A DNA stretch of 64,000 bases from Zychaea mexicana (Eukaryota; Mucoromycota; Mucoromycetes; Mucorales; Lichtheimiaceae). A program made the position numbers and the translations under genes. Below, in pieces: positions 45,756 to 56,801 of this stretch. Within the stretch, counting starts at the first letter, position 1. Each line of letters opens with the position of its first letter. The stretch spans positions 124,001 to 188,000 of the forward strand of contig NW_026516740.1 of NCBI RefSeq assembly GCF_025766255.1, written 5' to 3'. The notes beneath the pieces were generated by a model. That model was not told where the DNA came from. It searched no databases and saw only the letters and a program-made list of their open reading frames with translations.

Positions 45756-47887
45756 TTATTTTTGGTGTATTCTCGTCTTGCTGTATTGTTCGTCAGTCGT
45801 CGTCTTTTCTTCTTGTTTTTTCTCCAGTTCAACGTCTTCGAAATTTCCGCATTTGAATCGTAGGCAACGGTCGAATTTGCTGTTCGTGGTTTCTCCAAAT
45901 CCTGGTAGTCTGCTGAGGAAGTCAACGTTTCGGTTTTGGTGGGCGCTCTTGTAATGTACGTCGAATTCGTATTCACTCAGTGTCTCAATCCACCTGGCCA
46001 TTATGCCTGTTGGTTCTTTCTGGTTTAATATTCCACGTAGTGCGCTGTGGTCACAATATACGTCGAATTTGTTCAGCAAGAATGGTTTTAAGAGTCTTGC
46101 ACTCCAGACAAGACATGCCGTCTCTAATCGGGAACTGCTATAGTTCTTTTCTCCTTTTGTGGTGACGCGTGAGTGGTAAGATATTACTCTCTCTTTTCCT
46201 TGGTCGTCCTTTTGCATTAATGCTGCTCCAAATGCTTCTTTTGATGCATCTACTCTCAGTATGAAAGGTTTATGGAAATCCGGTCGTGCTAGGATGGGTG
46301 GAGAAATAAGAGTTTCTTTCAGTTTATTAAAAGCTTTGGTTTCCTCTTCTCCCCATGGCTTGGCATCTTGCTTGGTCTGGTTATATAGTACTCGTGCTAT
46401 CGCACTGAACCGCGGTATCCAGTTTCGGTACCATGACATACAGCCTAAAAAGGACTTCAGCTGTGTCACAGTTTTCGGTATTGGTAATTCTCGAATTTTC
46501 TTGGTGCGTGCTTCATCTACGCAAATTCCTTCTCCAGTGATGATGTGTCCAAGGAATGAAATATCAGTTTTGAAAAACCAACATTTTTTAACTCCAAGTT
46601 TTAGTCCAGCATTTCGTAAACATTCAAATACTCGGCGAAGGTGTTCAAGATGGTCCTCAGTTGTTTTTGAATGCACGTTCAAGTCATCCAGGTATCGACA
46701 AAGTATGTCTTCTTCTTTTTGGAATGTTAGTCGTACTAGGGTTACGAAAACAGATGGTGCGGCGTGGTATCCTTGTGGTAGTCGGTTGAACTCATATGCT
46801 CCAAATTTTGTAGAGAAAGCCGTTAGCGGTTTGCTTTGTTCGGCGAGTTTTACTTGGAAGTATCCATCCTTTAAGTCAAGGCTTGAAAAAATCCGGGATT
46901 GTCCTACAGCTTGTATTTCCTGCCAAAAGTTGTCTACGTATGTCGCCGGTCGTATGGATGATTTATTCAACCCTCGCATGTCGGCAATGAATCTGTATGA
47001 CTTGTTGTCCTTTTTCTTGATGAGCATGACTGGTGCGGCCCAAGGTGAGTTGGATGGTCGTATTATTCCGAGGCGGCAGTATCGATCGAGTTCCTTTTTC
47101 AGTGCAGCAGCTTCTACAGGTGCTAATCTGTAGGGTTTGGAGGCTACTGGTATCGCGTCCTTCTTTAGAGTGATTTTATGTTCCAATAGGTCGGTACATC
47201 CAAGATCGTCGTCTGTCCAGGCAAAGCAGTCTTGATATTGTCGTACGAGTTCGAGAAAGGCTTTTCGTAGCTTGCCATCGTGGTCATCAGGGATGTCAGG
47301 TATGTTGAGTAACTTTAATTGTTCTTCGTTAACGGGGTCGGTGTTGGAATATCTTTGTTGGATTCGGTTCGGTTCACCATTGGTGTTTCTATTCCGGGGT
47401 CTGCATTGTCTTGTATTTCATGAAAGGTGCCAATAAAGCTCGGTGGTGAAATAATCAATTGTGAAGGCAGATTATTTTTGATCGTGATGGTGAAGGTTGT
47501 GGCTCCTTGTTCTATGTCTGGGCAGAAGTATTCATGTCTTGTTTCTGCAGGGTGGACTCCTTGTTCTGGTACAAAATATAGTGGTTTCGTTGTGGGTCTG
47601 AGAAATCTACCGTGCACTTGAGTGGTAAAATCGGCGGGTATAGTAATGTTCTCTTTCGACCAAACTTCTATGGTGTTATTCGGCTCGATGTTCCTGGTCT
47701 CCAGTAGTGTAGGTGATTGTGCACCGTGATCCAAGAAGAATAACTCTTCCTCGTATCGGGTTCCTTGTCGTTGTAGTGTTGGATACGGATATTGCAGGTT
47801 GATATCGTAACCATATATCTCTTCATTGTTCAAGTCTTCAGAGTATACGCTATCGGAGTCATCGTCTCGTATATAATGTTGCTCCAT
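45756..47887 (-). pseudogene. Element A1 RT and RNase H
   Basis: 47887-47315 encodes a linker domain (YIRDDDSDSVYSEDLNNEEI, FVPEQGVHPAETRHEYFCPD). A one-base deletion near 47331 shifts the frame into 47186-45756: RT with PVMLIKKKDNKSYRFIADMR, SSLDLKDGYFQVKLAEQ and CRYLDDLNVH (YLDD box), then GCMSWYRNWIPRF, and RNase H with LRVDASKEAFGAAL and CDHSALRGILNQ. The acidic linker between protease and RT is unusually long. Unlike A2, A1 keeps the RT thumb/connection segment. Confidence 0.85.
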
Positions 47888-48194
47888 GTAGTCTCCTAGT
47901 AAGAATCCACTTGGGATATCTACTTCGCAGAATGAAAAGTTTTCCAGGGTGATCGTGCAGTCTGTGGTTCCGGCTCGTATGCTAGGATAATTGGTTGCTT
48001 CAATGGGTGCAGTCGCTGATATTTGCGGATAGAAGTTTACATCTGCAAGATTGTGCGAGGTAATTTCCCATAGAAATATGCTTTTCCCTTTGGTGGTATT
48101 GTGAATCCCTCGGCTGTTTCGACTTCAAAACAGGGTGATCCATCGGCAGCTGTCCATTCCTTGACATTTGGTTTGTAACGTTGGCGGTCATCGT

Positions 48195-49585
48195 TTAGAA
48201 AGAATTCTGCATGTTTTGTTTGTTCGATCTCCTCTTCTCCCGAGGATTCTTCATCATCACTTTCTTCTGATGAGGTTGATTCGTCGTTTCACTACTGGAG
48301 TATTCGTAATTGCTGTCGTCGCTTTCGGTTTCAGATTCTTCTTCCATGTCGGATTCGTCGGATTCTTCGTATAATGTTATACGCGGTTCTTGGTAACGTT
48401 GTGTCTTCTTGCTGGGCATTTCTCGAACGTATGTAAGTGGTGCACAGGATTGCTGTCCCTTATAGTTGACGGTGATGGTTGCATCCTCAAAATTTATCTT
48501 TGCTTTTACAAGATCCAAGAAGTTTGTTCCAATAATGAGTGATACTGGGCAATTACCTAATACTTCGACTGTAATAGGCACTTCAAGGAAATTGCCAACT
48601 TGAATTTTGAAGTCTCGAATTACTCCTTGGGAGGCTTGAAACTTCCCGTTGCCCAAAGTAACACTGTGTTTGACGGTCCATCAATCTTTAGACTTAATGT
48701 GTCCGCAAGCATTCTTGATATGCAGGTTTTGGCTGCTCCTGTATCAATAAGTGTTTCAACTGGATGTCCTTTCAGATGAAAATTTGTGTATGCTGCAGTT
48801 GAGTCTAGATTTGGCTTCAGTTCCAATATGTTTAGAGATTTATCTTTTCTTCTGCGTACAGCAGTGAAGCTATGTAGGTCTCGTCTAAATTTAGGACAAG
48901 CCTTGATAAGTTCTCCGATTTTTATTTGGGCTGTTATGTTGGATACATCTTCTACAATATCGTAGTCGATAATTGGTTTCGTTCTAGGCGCGCGTCGTGG
49001 CTTTGGTTTTCTTGCTTCGTCGATGTTGTTCTTCCGTATAGGTTCCTTTCCTTTGTTCGGGGATCTGTCTATTTCCATCGGTCGTTCAACTGGTCGATCC
49101 GTCATCGTTTGGTCATTCCTAGTAGTATCCATTGGTGTAGCCATCTCTCTTGGTATAGCCTGTGATTGATTCGTCGGCTCATTGGTTCTTGAAGATGATG
49201 GTCGTTTGTTGACTTCCTGTTCCTGGAATTGTACTCGTCGTTGTCGTTTCTTTGCTGGATCGGGTTTGTCTGCGTGTACAATTTTGTTGACTTTTGATCC
49301 TGATCTCAGGCTCATACTTCGTCGTTTTTCAGTGTTTTCTAAGCTCAAGGGTCGCTTTTGTACAGTGTATAAGTCTTGAGCGTTGTTATATTCTCGATGT
49401 TGCAGATCGGATTTGCTTTTGCTTTTGGTTGTTTTTCGGTTCCTTGCGGGTTTGTTATAGTTGGTGGGGGCGTTCAGTTGACCGCGTCTCTCATGAGCAA
49501 CTGGCCCTAGTAGTTTTTTGGCTTGTTGTATCCTTGAGATTCTTCGTAATACTGGTCGTCGTAGTATTCTTCTTCTGAATGCCAA
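48195..49585 (-). pseudogene. Element A1 protease ORF
   Basis: Equivalent to the A2 protease ORF (LIDTGAAKTCISRMLAD at about 48760). It is broken near 48660 by loss of one A relative to A2 (AAAC to AAC), after which 48656-48195 continues in a second frame (NGKFQASQGVIRDFKIQ). The 5' end overlaps gag by 79 nt in the -1 frame. Confidence 0.8.
49468..49519 (-). promoter_or_regulatory. -1 ribosomal frameshift signal, gag/pro of element A
   Basis: The minus strand reads A AAA AAC in the gag frame (49519-49513), two codons before the gag TAG. After a 5-nt spacer comes a stem: GGGC + CAGTTG pairs with CAACTG + GCCC, with a 3-nt bulge. A -1 slip joins Gag ...KPKN to LLGPVAHERR of the protease ORF. 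The same heptamer and stem are in A2 (40521-40515). Confidence 0.75.
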
Positions 49586-50778
49586 TAATCGTCAACATCG
49601 TCGTAGTAGTCCTCTTGGTATCGATCTTCTAAATGTGCGAAATTGCTGTACACATTGGGTCGGCTATTACTGTTCGGTCGATCTTCTTTTGGTGTTCTCA
49701 TGGCAGGTTCCTCGTTCTGGTTGGGTCTTCCGTTCGACTGCCTTTGATCGTGGTCCTTTTGTTGTTGTGGACGTCCGTTGTTATGGCTTTGTGGCTGTTG
49801 ATATTGTCGCTGGTTGTTGTTGTAGTAAGGTCGGCGGTCTTGATATGGGCGTTGTCTTTCATTCCCATTTTGCTGGTCATTGTAGTTTTGTCGTCGACCT
49901 GGTTGGTAAGGGTATCGTCTTTCTTGACTTCGAGGTGGATAGCTTGGTCTTCGTGCATTGTAGTTGGCATTGTTTTGCTGAACCATGTTGCTTCTTTGTT
50001 GTGATCTGAAGGCAATTCGCGCTGCTGTTGCAGGGGAGTATCCTGCCTCAACCAGTTGTTCGATCTTTTCATCTAAGATTTGATCTTCTTCCGTGTCTAG
50101 TTGGTTGTGGGGTTCACCCATTACGGCGAGCGTCTGGCCGTCTCTTCGTCTTTGGTTTACTCTGCGAATGCTTCCGTTGTCTCTTTCAGCATTCCAGTAT
50201 CCTTCAGCGTATTGAAGTACCAATTCGTGCGTCAATGCGCAGCTTCTAATGCAATGCTTTCTGATCTCGGGTAGTAATCCAGCTTTGAATCGAGATTGTA
50301 CTTGGCTTGCTTCCGTGATGCCTGCTTCATGAGCTGCTTCACGTAGTCTTCCGAGGAAAGATCTGGGGCTTTCATCGATCTTCTGCATTATGGTGTAGAA
50401 GTGTTCGCGGAATCGTTGGATGTCATATTCAGTTACGTAGTTGTCTTCGAGCAAATCTAATGCTGCTGTAACTGTGACGGGGGAGTTGTTCTCATCTCTT
50501 TCTTCCTGTAATTCAGGCAAGACTTGAGTTTGATAATAGGTTAAAGCCGGTCCTTGCAATACTCCTTGCAAAATTTCTAGTCGTCTTGTCTCCGATTGAG
50601 CGCCTGTGACGAGTATGTAAGAAGTAAACGCACGACGAAATGTGCGGAAACTCTCATGCTCGAATCCACTGTAAGTCAGCCAATGAGGGGGCATGGAAGA
50701 GCGTGTGCTGTCGTCCAACAGAGTAAGTTCGTCTCGCACGTTGTTTGTTTGGAAAGCTCCTGGCATGTATTTTTGCAT
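49507..50778 (-). CDS. Element A1 gag (423 aa, intact)
   Basis: ATG at 50778, about 160 nt after the 5' LTR, open to TAG at 49509-49507. Residues 30-180 form a retrotransposon Gag core (PPHWLTYSGFEHESFRTFRR, LLEDNYVTEYDIQRFREHFY, SFLGRLREAAHEAGI). Residues about 240-270 look helical and UBA-like (EKIEQLVEAGYSPATAARIA). The rest is Arg/Gln/Asn/Tyr-rich, probably RNA-binding in place of a CCHC knuckle, ending in an acidic DYYDDVDDYWHSEEEYYDD stretch. It would form the virus-like particle in the cytoplasm. It is the only intact structural gene of the A copies. Confidence 0.85.
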   Translation of the reverse strand: MQKYMPGAFQTNNVRDELTLLDDSTRSSMPPHWLTYSGFEHESFRTFRRAFTSYILVTGAQSETRRLEILQGVLQGPALTYYQTQVLPELQEERDENNSPVTVTAALDLLEDNYVTEYDIQRFREHFYTIMQKIDESPRSFLGRLREAAHEAGITEASQVQSRFKAGLLPEIRKHCIRSCALTHELVLQYAEGYWNAERDNGSIRRVNQRRRDGQTLAVMGEPHNQLDTEEDQILDEKIEQLVEAGYSPATAARIAFRSQQRSNMVQQNNANYNARRPSYPPRSQERRYPYQPGRRQNYNDQQNGNERQRPYQDRRPYYNNNQRQYQQPQSHNNGRPQQQKDHDQRQSNGRPNQNEEPAMRTPKEDRPNSNSRPNVYSNFAHLEDRYQEDYYDDVDDYWHSEEEYYDDQYYEESQGYNKPKNY

Positions 50779-50920
50779 CTTGACTTGTCTTCTTGTCTTT
50801 GATAGATATCCGATCGGGCAGGTAGTTCTTGTCCTTGTGATTGTTTCGTGGGAATGCCTTGAAGTAGGATGTTCTTGAGATCGTTATCCTTGGTAATTAT
50901 CTCGTTTTGTGCTTGTTATC

Positions 50921-50936
50921 CCTCTAGTGAGCACCA
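50921..50936 (-). promoter_or_regulatory. Candidate tRNA primer-binding site of element A1
   Basis: Four bases (CATC) after the 5' LTR end the minus strand reads TGGTGCTCACTAGAGG, which starts with the TGG complementary to a tRNA CCA end. The tRNA cannot be named from the window. The same sequence follows the LTR at 41943. Confidence 0.5.
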
Positions 50937-50940
50937 GATG

Positions 50941-51781
50941 TGTTACGGTGAATTTGGGGTATTCCAGGTAGTTGCGTAACGGTTTATGTGTATGTTTTGT
51001 AGTGAGCACCAGTAATAATATCGTTTATTACAGACGGGTTGTGAAGTGATATGAGTGTAAAGTAAGGTAAAAATGTGTATGGGTTGTATCCAAGGTTGTA
51101 AATAGTAGTGAGCTGTTGTCTTGATTAAGCTCAGTGAGTAGAAATGAGGATCAGGGATGTTACGTCTGTCCAAAATTAATGAGGAATAAGGATCAGGAAT
51201 GTTACGTCTGTCCAAGTAAATGAGAAATAAGAGCAGGAATGTTACGTCTGGTCTTAATAGAAGAGTTTATTTAGCTTCAGTTAAGAGCAATAAACAATAT
51301 GTAAGTTAAAACAAGCCGTGTTTAGGTCTTGAGTGATTGAAAACAACACTTGAAAAGTTAAGTCAAAAGTGGGAGGTAGAAATTCAATGTCTTTATTCAA
51401 ATAAAAATGATGGGGTATTTATATCTTTCTGGTTATTTAATAATGTCTAAGATAATTCATGCTGCGGTTGCTGCGGTTGCTGCGGTAACTTGCTGTTACT
51501 GCGGATGCTGCGGTAGTTGTTGTTACTGCGGATGCTGCGGTAGTTGTTGTTACTGCGGATGCTGCGGTAATGCTCTTATTCAACAAGCTGTTCATCGAAT
51601 CTTTACAAGGTAAAGGGTTCGTTCTATTTATAGTTGTTCCTTTTGATAATTTGGGGGTGCAAGAGAGTTGTAGAGTTGCTGCGGTTGCTGCGGTAGTTAC
51701 GTATTGTATTCTGATTGCCGCTTGGTGTGTGTTTCTTTTGTATGTTTGGTTTATCTGTTATGGGTGGTTCTCGGGGTAACA
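50941..51781 (-). repeat. 5' LTR of element A1 (841 bp)
   Basis: Same LTR as the others but 39 bp longer because of extra GCAGCATCCGCAGTAACA-type repeat units around 51480-51560. It borders B gag-pro at the ATAC duplication 51782-51785. Confidence 0.9.
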
Positions 51782-53762
51782 ATACGATGGATTCAGGAAC
51801 AGTACAGGCTGATGTTTTGGAAATGTTCTGGTTTTCATCGAGAAAGGGCTGTATGGCTTGAAGGAGTTTGTTGCGTTCTTCAGGTGTGCTATATGGAGAG
51901 TTGTTTGGTGTTGGTACATCTTTACCGCTCTCCAGGTCAATTTTCTTTTCGGTGGAATTATCTATTTCATCCCATTTATGGGCAACGCCCTGTAGGAAGA
52001 TTCCGAGTTTAGGCAAAAGGTCTGAGCCAATGTATAGTTCGATATTGTCTTCCAGTTCCATTACTTCAAACGCGTGTGATGTGTGTAACCCATTATATTT
52101 TATTTGTTTGGTTTCGGTGATTCCGATGCGGTCAATATACATGTTTTTTGCAGCTAAGTGTAGTTTGCCCTTTGCAGGCGAATACGACCATGAATGTTTA
52201 CTGATGAGTTTGATACTTATAGCAGACGCTTCACAACCAGTATCTATATAGCCCATGAATTTCTTGTTTTCTATTAAGATAGGTGTATATAGAGAATATG
52301 GTTTGTCTGTGAGTAGCTCGTTTGGAGGGTCACGTTTGGAGGATCTGATAGTTTTGTTTGTGTTTTGCTTACAGTGTTCGTTTTCTTTTGCGAATTCGAG
52401 GTCGACCATGTCTTCGACAAGGTCGTCAAGCTCGGAATCGCTGGCGTTTCCGCCGTTGTTTGATTGTTCTGTGCGCATGACTGCGCGAATTCTTGGACCT
52501 GAGGAGGCGCCGGTGTTGCTGTTGTTATTGCTGCTGCTTTCTTTCGCCTTGTGTTCGTAGAATTCTGGGCATTTGTGTCCAACTGACCATGGCTTCTTGC
52601 ACCATTTACAATTGTTGGTGGCAGTCATTTTGCCCAATTTTTTGCACTCGGCAGACGAATGATGAGCGCTGGGCCCATGGTATGAACAACCAACAGGACG
52701 GTGACTTTGCGAGCCTGTGGGTGTGTTTGATGAGTTTGTGTGTGTGCGGCGACGTGAGTGCGCGCGCGAGGAGGAATCCTCTGCAGCGTACGACTGCTGG
52801 TGAGTGCGCTTGTGCACGGACACGGCTTGGGCGATCTCTAGGGCGGCAGAGACGGACTTCGGCAACTTCTTTCCTTTGCGGTTGTGCCAGGCGACCAACG
52901 TGTTTTCGCGAATGTGCGGCAGTAGCGAGGCCAGGAAGCGCAGGGCTAATTGTTGGCTATCCGTTATTTCTGCCTCGCGGGCAGCGGCGAGGAACCTCGT
53001 ACTATAGTCGAGCGTACTTTCGTTGCTGCGCATGGTCATCGTGAACACCTCGGTGGCCTTGGCAATGATTCGATCAGATGACTCGAAGTGATGAAGGAAT
53101 GTTTTCTTGGCCTTTTTCCATGACAGTCCCTTGCCCTTAAGCTCTCTTTCAACCCAGGCGTCATGGTCCTGGTGAATGGCGAGGGGGAGCCACTTTTCCC
53201 AGTCGCAGTCCAGATCACCTTCCATGGCGGACAATGCGAGCTCGAAGGTACGAGCGAAATGGCTTGGTGAGCTAAATACTTCCTTGTTGTGGCGCCAAAT
53301 ATGCGCACCGGAGAGCTGGAATACGGGTAAGTCCTTGTATGTCATTCGGCACGCGGGTTTCTTCTGCGTTGGTGCCTGTTCTGTTTCCTTGCCAGGTTGG
53401 TTATCCGCAGTCAGGTCCTTCAGGAGGTCTTGGAAGCGGTGGAGGTTTGCTTGAGCTTTTTTGATCCGAGAAGTCAGGGTCTTGCGCTCTTCATCGGCAT
53501 CGTTCTTGGTGAGGGCGTGTGCGAGGCTGATGCCGAGTTCGCCAATGCGTTTCTTGTAGAAGTTGATGGACTTCTCGAAGACCACTTGGGGGTCGGCGTG
53601 CTCGGACTCCAGCGAACCTTGAAGATCGAGCTCTTGGTACTCGACGCCTTCCATTTCCGAGTTGGCTTGGGCCGGCGAGGATGTTTGTTCTTGGTTGATT
53701 TGGGGTTCATCGTCGGCACGGGGAGAAGAGGGGGTGGAGGTTTGTTGGTTGCTGTTGTTCAT
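51782..53762 (-). pseudogene. Element B gag-protease half
   Basis: ATG at 53762, only 26 nt after the 5' LTR. The N-terminus has acidic, disordered sequence and a coiled coil (KTLTSRIKKAQANLHRFQDL). A Gag core follows (WEKWLPLAIHQDHDAWVERE, FLHHFESSDRIIAKATEVF), a zinc knuckle CKWCKKPWSVGHKC, and protease GYIDTGCEASAIS. It is open to 51782, where A1 is inserted. The codon split there (T + AT) continues exactly at 36020, so Gag and Pol form one long ORF, as in Tf1/sushi-type elements. No stop was seen in this half. Confidence 0.85.
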
Positions 53763-53788
53763 GGTAGATAATTCAAGTGAAAAAAAAA

Positions 53789-54109
53789 TGTGGTATGAAA
53801 AGTGTTAGGTGAGATATTAGGAGACTGTAGAAGCACTTGAGAATCTTGGTAGGGTCTTTATTCAGGGTCAATTTTTCCATTCAGGGATGTTACTAATGAC
53901 TTTTGATACTACTATTTATACTGTTTGAAAGGATTACGTGATGGTGATTACTAGACGTTTTCCCATGGGTTAACTTTGTTAAGGAGAATAAATGGTTATT
54001 TTACGATGTCGGGCAATATGGAGAATATTATGCGTGTGAGTCTTGATCCATGAAATTGGTGTAACAATGTATATGAGAGGATCGTTATAGCAGTGCTTAG
54101 AATACGACA
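53789..54109 (-). repeat. 5' LTR of element B (321 bp)
   Basis: Reverse copy of 38978-39298. Followed on the right by the TACTC target duplication (54110-54114) and the rest of A2. The 26-nt leader towards gag begins with nine T's and shows no TGG-type primer site. Confidence 0.9.
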
Positions 54110-56554
54110 TACTCTAGTAGTGAAAGCGATGAATCAATTTCATCAGAAGAAAGTGATGATGAAGAATCCTCGGGAGAAGAGGAGATCGAACAAACAAGAC
54201 ATGCAGAATTCTTTCTAAACGATGACCGCCAACGTTACAAACCGAATGTCAAGGAATGGACAGCTGCCGATGGATCACCCTGTTTTGAAGTCGAAACAGC
54301 CGAGGGATTCACAATACCACCAAAGGGAAAAGCAAATGTCTATGGGAAATTACCTCGCACAATCTCTGCAGATGTAAACTTCTATCCGCAAATATCAGCG
54401 ACTGCACCCATTGAAGCAACCAATTATCCTAGCATATGAGCCGGAGCCACAGACTGCACGATCACCCTGGAAAACTTTTCATTCTGCGAAGTAGATATCC
54501 CAAGTGGATTCTTACTAGGAGACTACATGGAGCAACATTATATACGAGACGATGCCTCCGATACAGTATACTCTGAAGACTTGAACAATGAAGAGATATA
54601 TGGTTACGATATCAACCTGCAATACCCATATCCAACACTGCAACGACAAGGAGCCCGATACGAGGAAGAGTTATTCTTCTTGGATCACGGTGCACAATCA
54701 TCTACATTACTGGAGACCAGGAACATCGAGCCGAATAACACCATAGAAGTTTGGTCGAGAGAGAACATTACTATACCCGCCGATTGTACCACTCAAGTGC
54801 ACGGTAGATTTCTCAGACCCACAACGAAACCACTATATTTTGTACCAGAACAAGGAGTCCACCCTGCAGAAACAAGACATGAACACTTCTGCCCAGACAT
54901 AGAATAAGGAGCCACAACCTTCACCATCACGATCAAAAATAATCTGCATTTACAATTGTTTATTTCACCACCGAGCTTTATTGGCACCTTTCATGAAATA
55001 CAAGACAATGCAGACCCCGGAATAGAAACACCAATGGTGAACCGAACCGAATCCAACAAAGATATTCCAACACCGACCCCGTTAACCGAAGAACAATTAA
55101 AGTTACTCAACATACCTGACATCCCTGATGACCACGATGGAAAGCTACGAAAAGCCTTTCTCGAACTCGTACGACAATATCAAGACTGCTTTGCCTGGAC
55201 AGACGACGATCTTGGATGTACCGACCTATTGGAACATAAGATCACTCTAAAGAAGGACGCGATACCAGTAGCCTCCAAACCCTACACACTAGCACCTGTA
55301 GAAGCTGCTGCACTGAAAAAGGAACTCGATCGATACTGCCGCCTCGGAATAATACGACCATCCAACTCACCCTGGGCCGCACCTGTCATGCTCATCAAGA
55401 AAAAGGACAACAAATCATACAGATTCATTGCCGACATGCGAGGGTTAAATAAATCATCCATACGATCGGCGACATACGTAGACAACTTTTGGCAGGAAAT
55501 ACAAGCTGCAGGACAATCCCGGATTTTTTCAAGCCTTGACTTAAAGGATGGATACTTCCAAGTAAAACTCGCCGAACAAAGCAAACCGCTAACGGCTTTC
55601 TCTACAAAATTTGGAGCATATGAGTTCAACCGACTACCACAAGGATACCACGCCGCACCATCTGTCTTCGTAACCCTAGTACGACTAGCATTCCAAAAAG
55701 AAGAAGACATACTTTGTCGATACCTGGATGACTTGAACGTACATTCAAAAACAACTGAGGACCATCTTGAACACCTTCGCCGAGTATTTGAATGTTTATG
55801 AAATGCTTGACTAAAACTTGGAGTTAAAAAATGTTGGTTTTTCAAAACTGATATTTCATTCCTTGGACACATCATCACTGGAGAAGGAATTTGCGTAGAT
55901 GAAGCACGCACCAAGAAAATTCGAGAATTACCTATACCGAAAACTGTGACACAGCTGAAGTCCTTTTTAGGCTCACGACCAGATTTCCATAGACCTTTCA
56001 TACTGAGAGTAGATGCATCAAAGGAAGCATTTGGCGCAGCATTAATGCAAAAGGACGACCAAGGAAAAGAGAGAGTAATATCTTACCACTCACGCGTCAC
56101 CACAAAAGGAGAAAAGAACTATAGCAGTTCCTGATTAGAGACGGCATGTCTTGTCTGGAGTGCAAGACTCTTGAAACCATTCTTGTTGAACAAATTCGAC
56201 GTGTATTGTGACCACAGCGCACTACGTGGAATATTAAACCAGAAAGAACCAACAGGCATAATGGCCAGGTGGATTGAGACACTGAGTGAATACGAATTCG
56301 ACGTACATTACAAGAGCGCCCACCAAAACCGAAACGTTGACTTCCTCAGCAGACTACCAGGATTTGGAGAAACCACGAACAGCAAATTCGACCGTTGCCT
56401 ACGATTCAAATGCGGAAATTTCGAAGATGTTGAACTGGAGAAAAAACAAGAAGAAAAGACGACGACTGACGAACCAATACAGCAAGACGAGAACACACCA
56501 AAAATAACCGAAGTCACCAACACAGGACATTCCAAACGCCGCGAACAAATCTAA
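54110..56554 (+). pseudogene. Element A2 protease tail, RT and RNase H
   Basis: Continues the A2 protease ORF (YSSSESDES) through the acidic linker and the EQHYIRDD domain into RT (PVMLIKKKDNKSYRFIADMR, SSLDLKDGYFQ, CRYLDDLNVH) and RNase H (LRVDASKEAFGAAL). Stops: TGA 54437-54439, TAA 54905-54907, TGA 55799-55801, TGA about 55808, TGA 56132-56134. A1 has CGA, CAA, CGA, GGA and CGA at these places. An in-frame deletion of about 153 nt after LKSFLG (near 55970) removes the RT connection segment present in A1. Confidence 0.85.
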
Positions 56555-56801
56555 AGATTCCAGACTACAACAACTGCATAACACTTGAAACACTGAACAC
56601 AATCAATCAACGTACCACAAAGCCAACCGGACGCCGATCACAAACTGATTATCAACACATCACGAAACAACACTAATAGCAACATACCAACGTCGATCAC
56701 AACACTATTACACCATCACCCCGCACAAAGCTTATTTTGAAACATTCTCAAATTACTCGACGACATACAATTACATCTACTATGTCACAACCAAAATCAC
56801 A

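Larger units (their letters stand above)
41943..51781 (-). mobile_element. LTR retrotransposon A1, near complete
   Basis: Minus-strand copy of element A: 5' LTR 51781-50941, primer site, gag, pro, RT-RNase H, integrase, ORF X, 3' LTR 42744-41943. It lies in element B with target duplication GTAT (ATAC at 51782-51785; GTAT at 36016-36019). The two halves of the duplication are now far apart because of an inversion. A1 has an intact gag and ORF X but frameshifts in pro and pol and two stops in integrase. Confidence 0.85.

Noticed and set aside
46261..47133. 290-codon open frame antisense to A1 RT
   Set aside because: The opposite strand encodes clear RT motifs; this frame has no recognisable features.
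51407..51613. Possible CRISPR-like or regular array in the GCAGCATCCGCAGTAAC repeats
   Set aside because: Units are short, directly adjacent and part of an LTR; there are no spacers and the context is eukaryotic.
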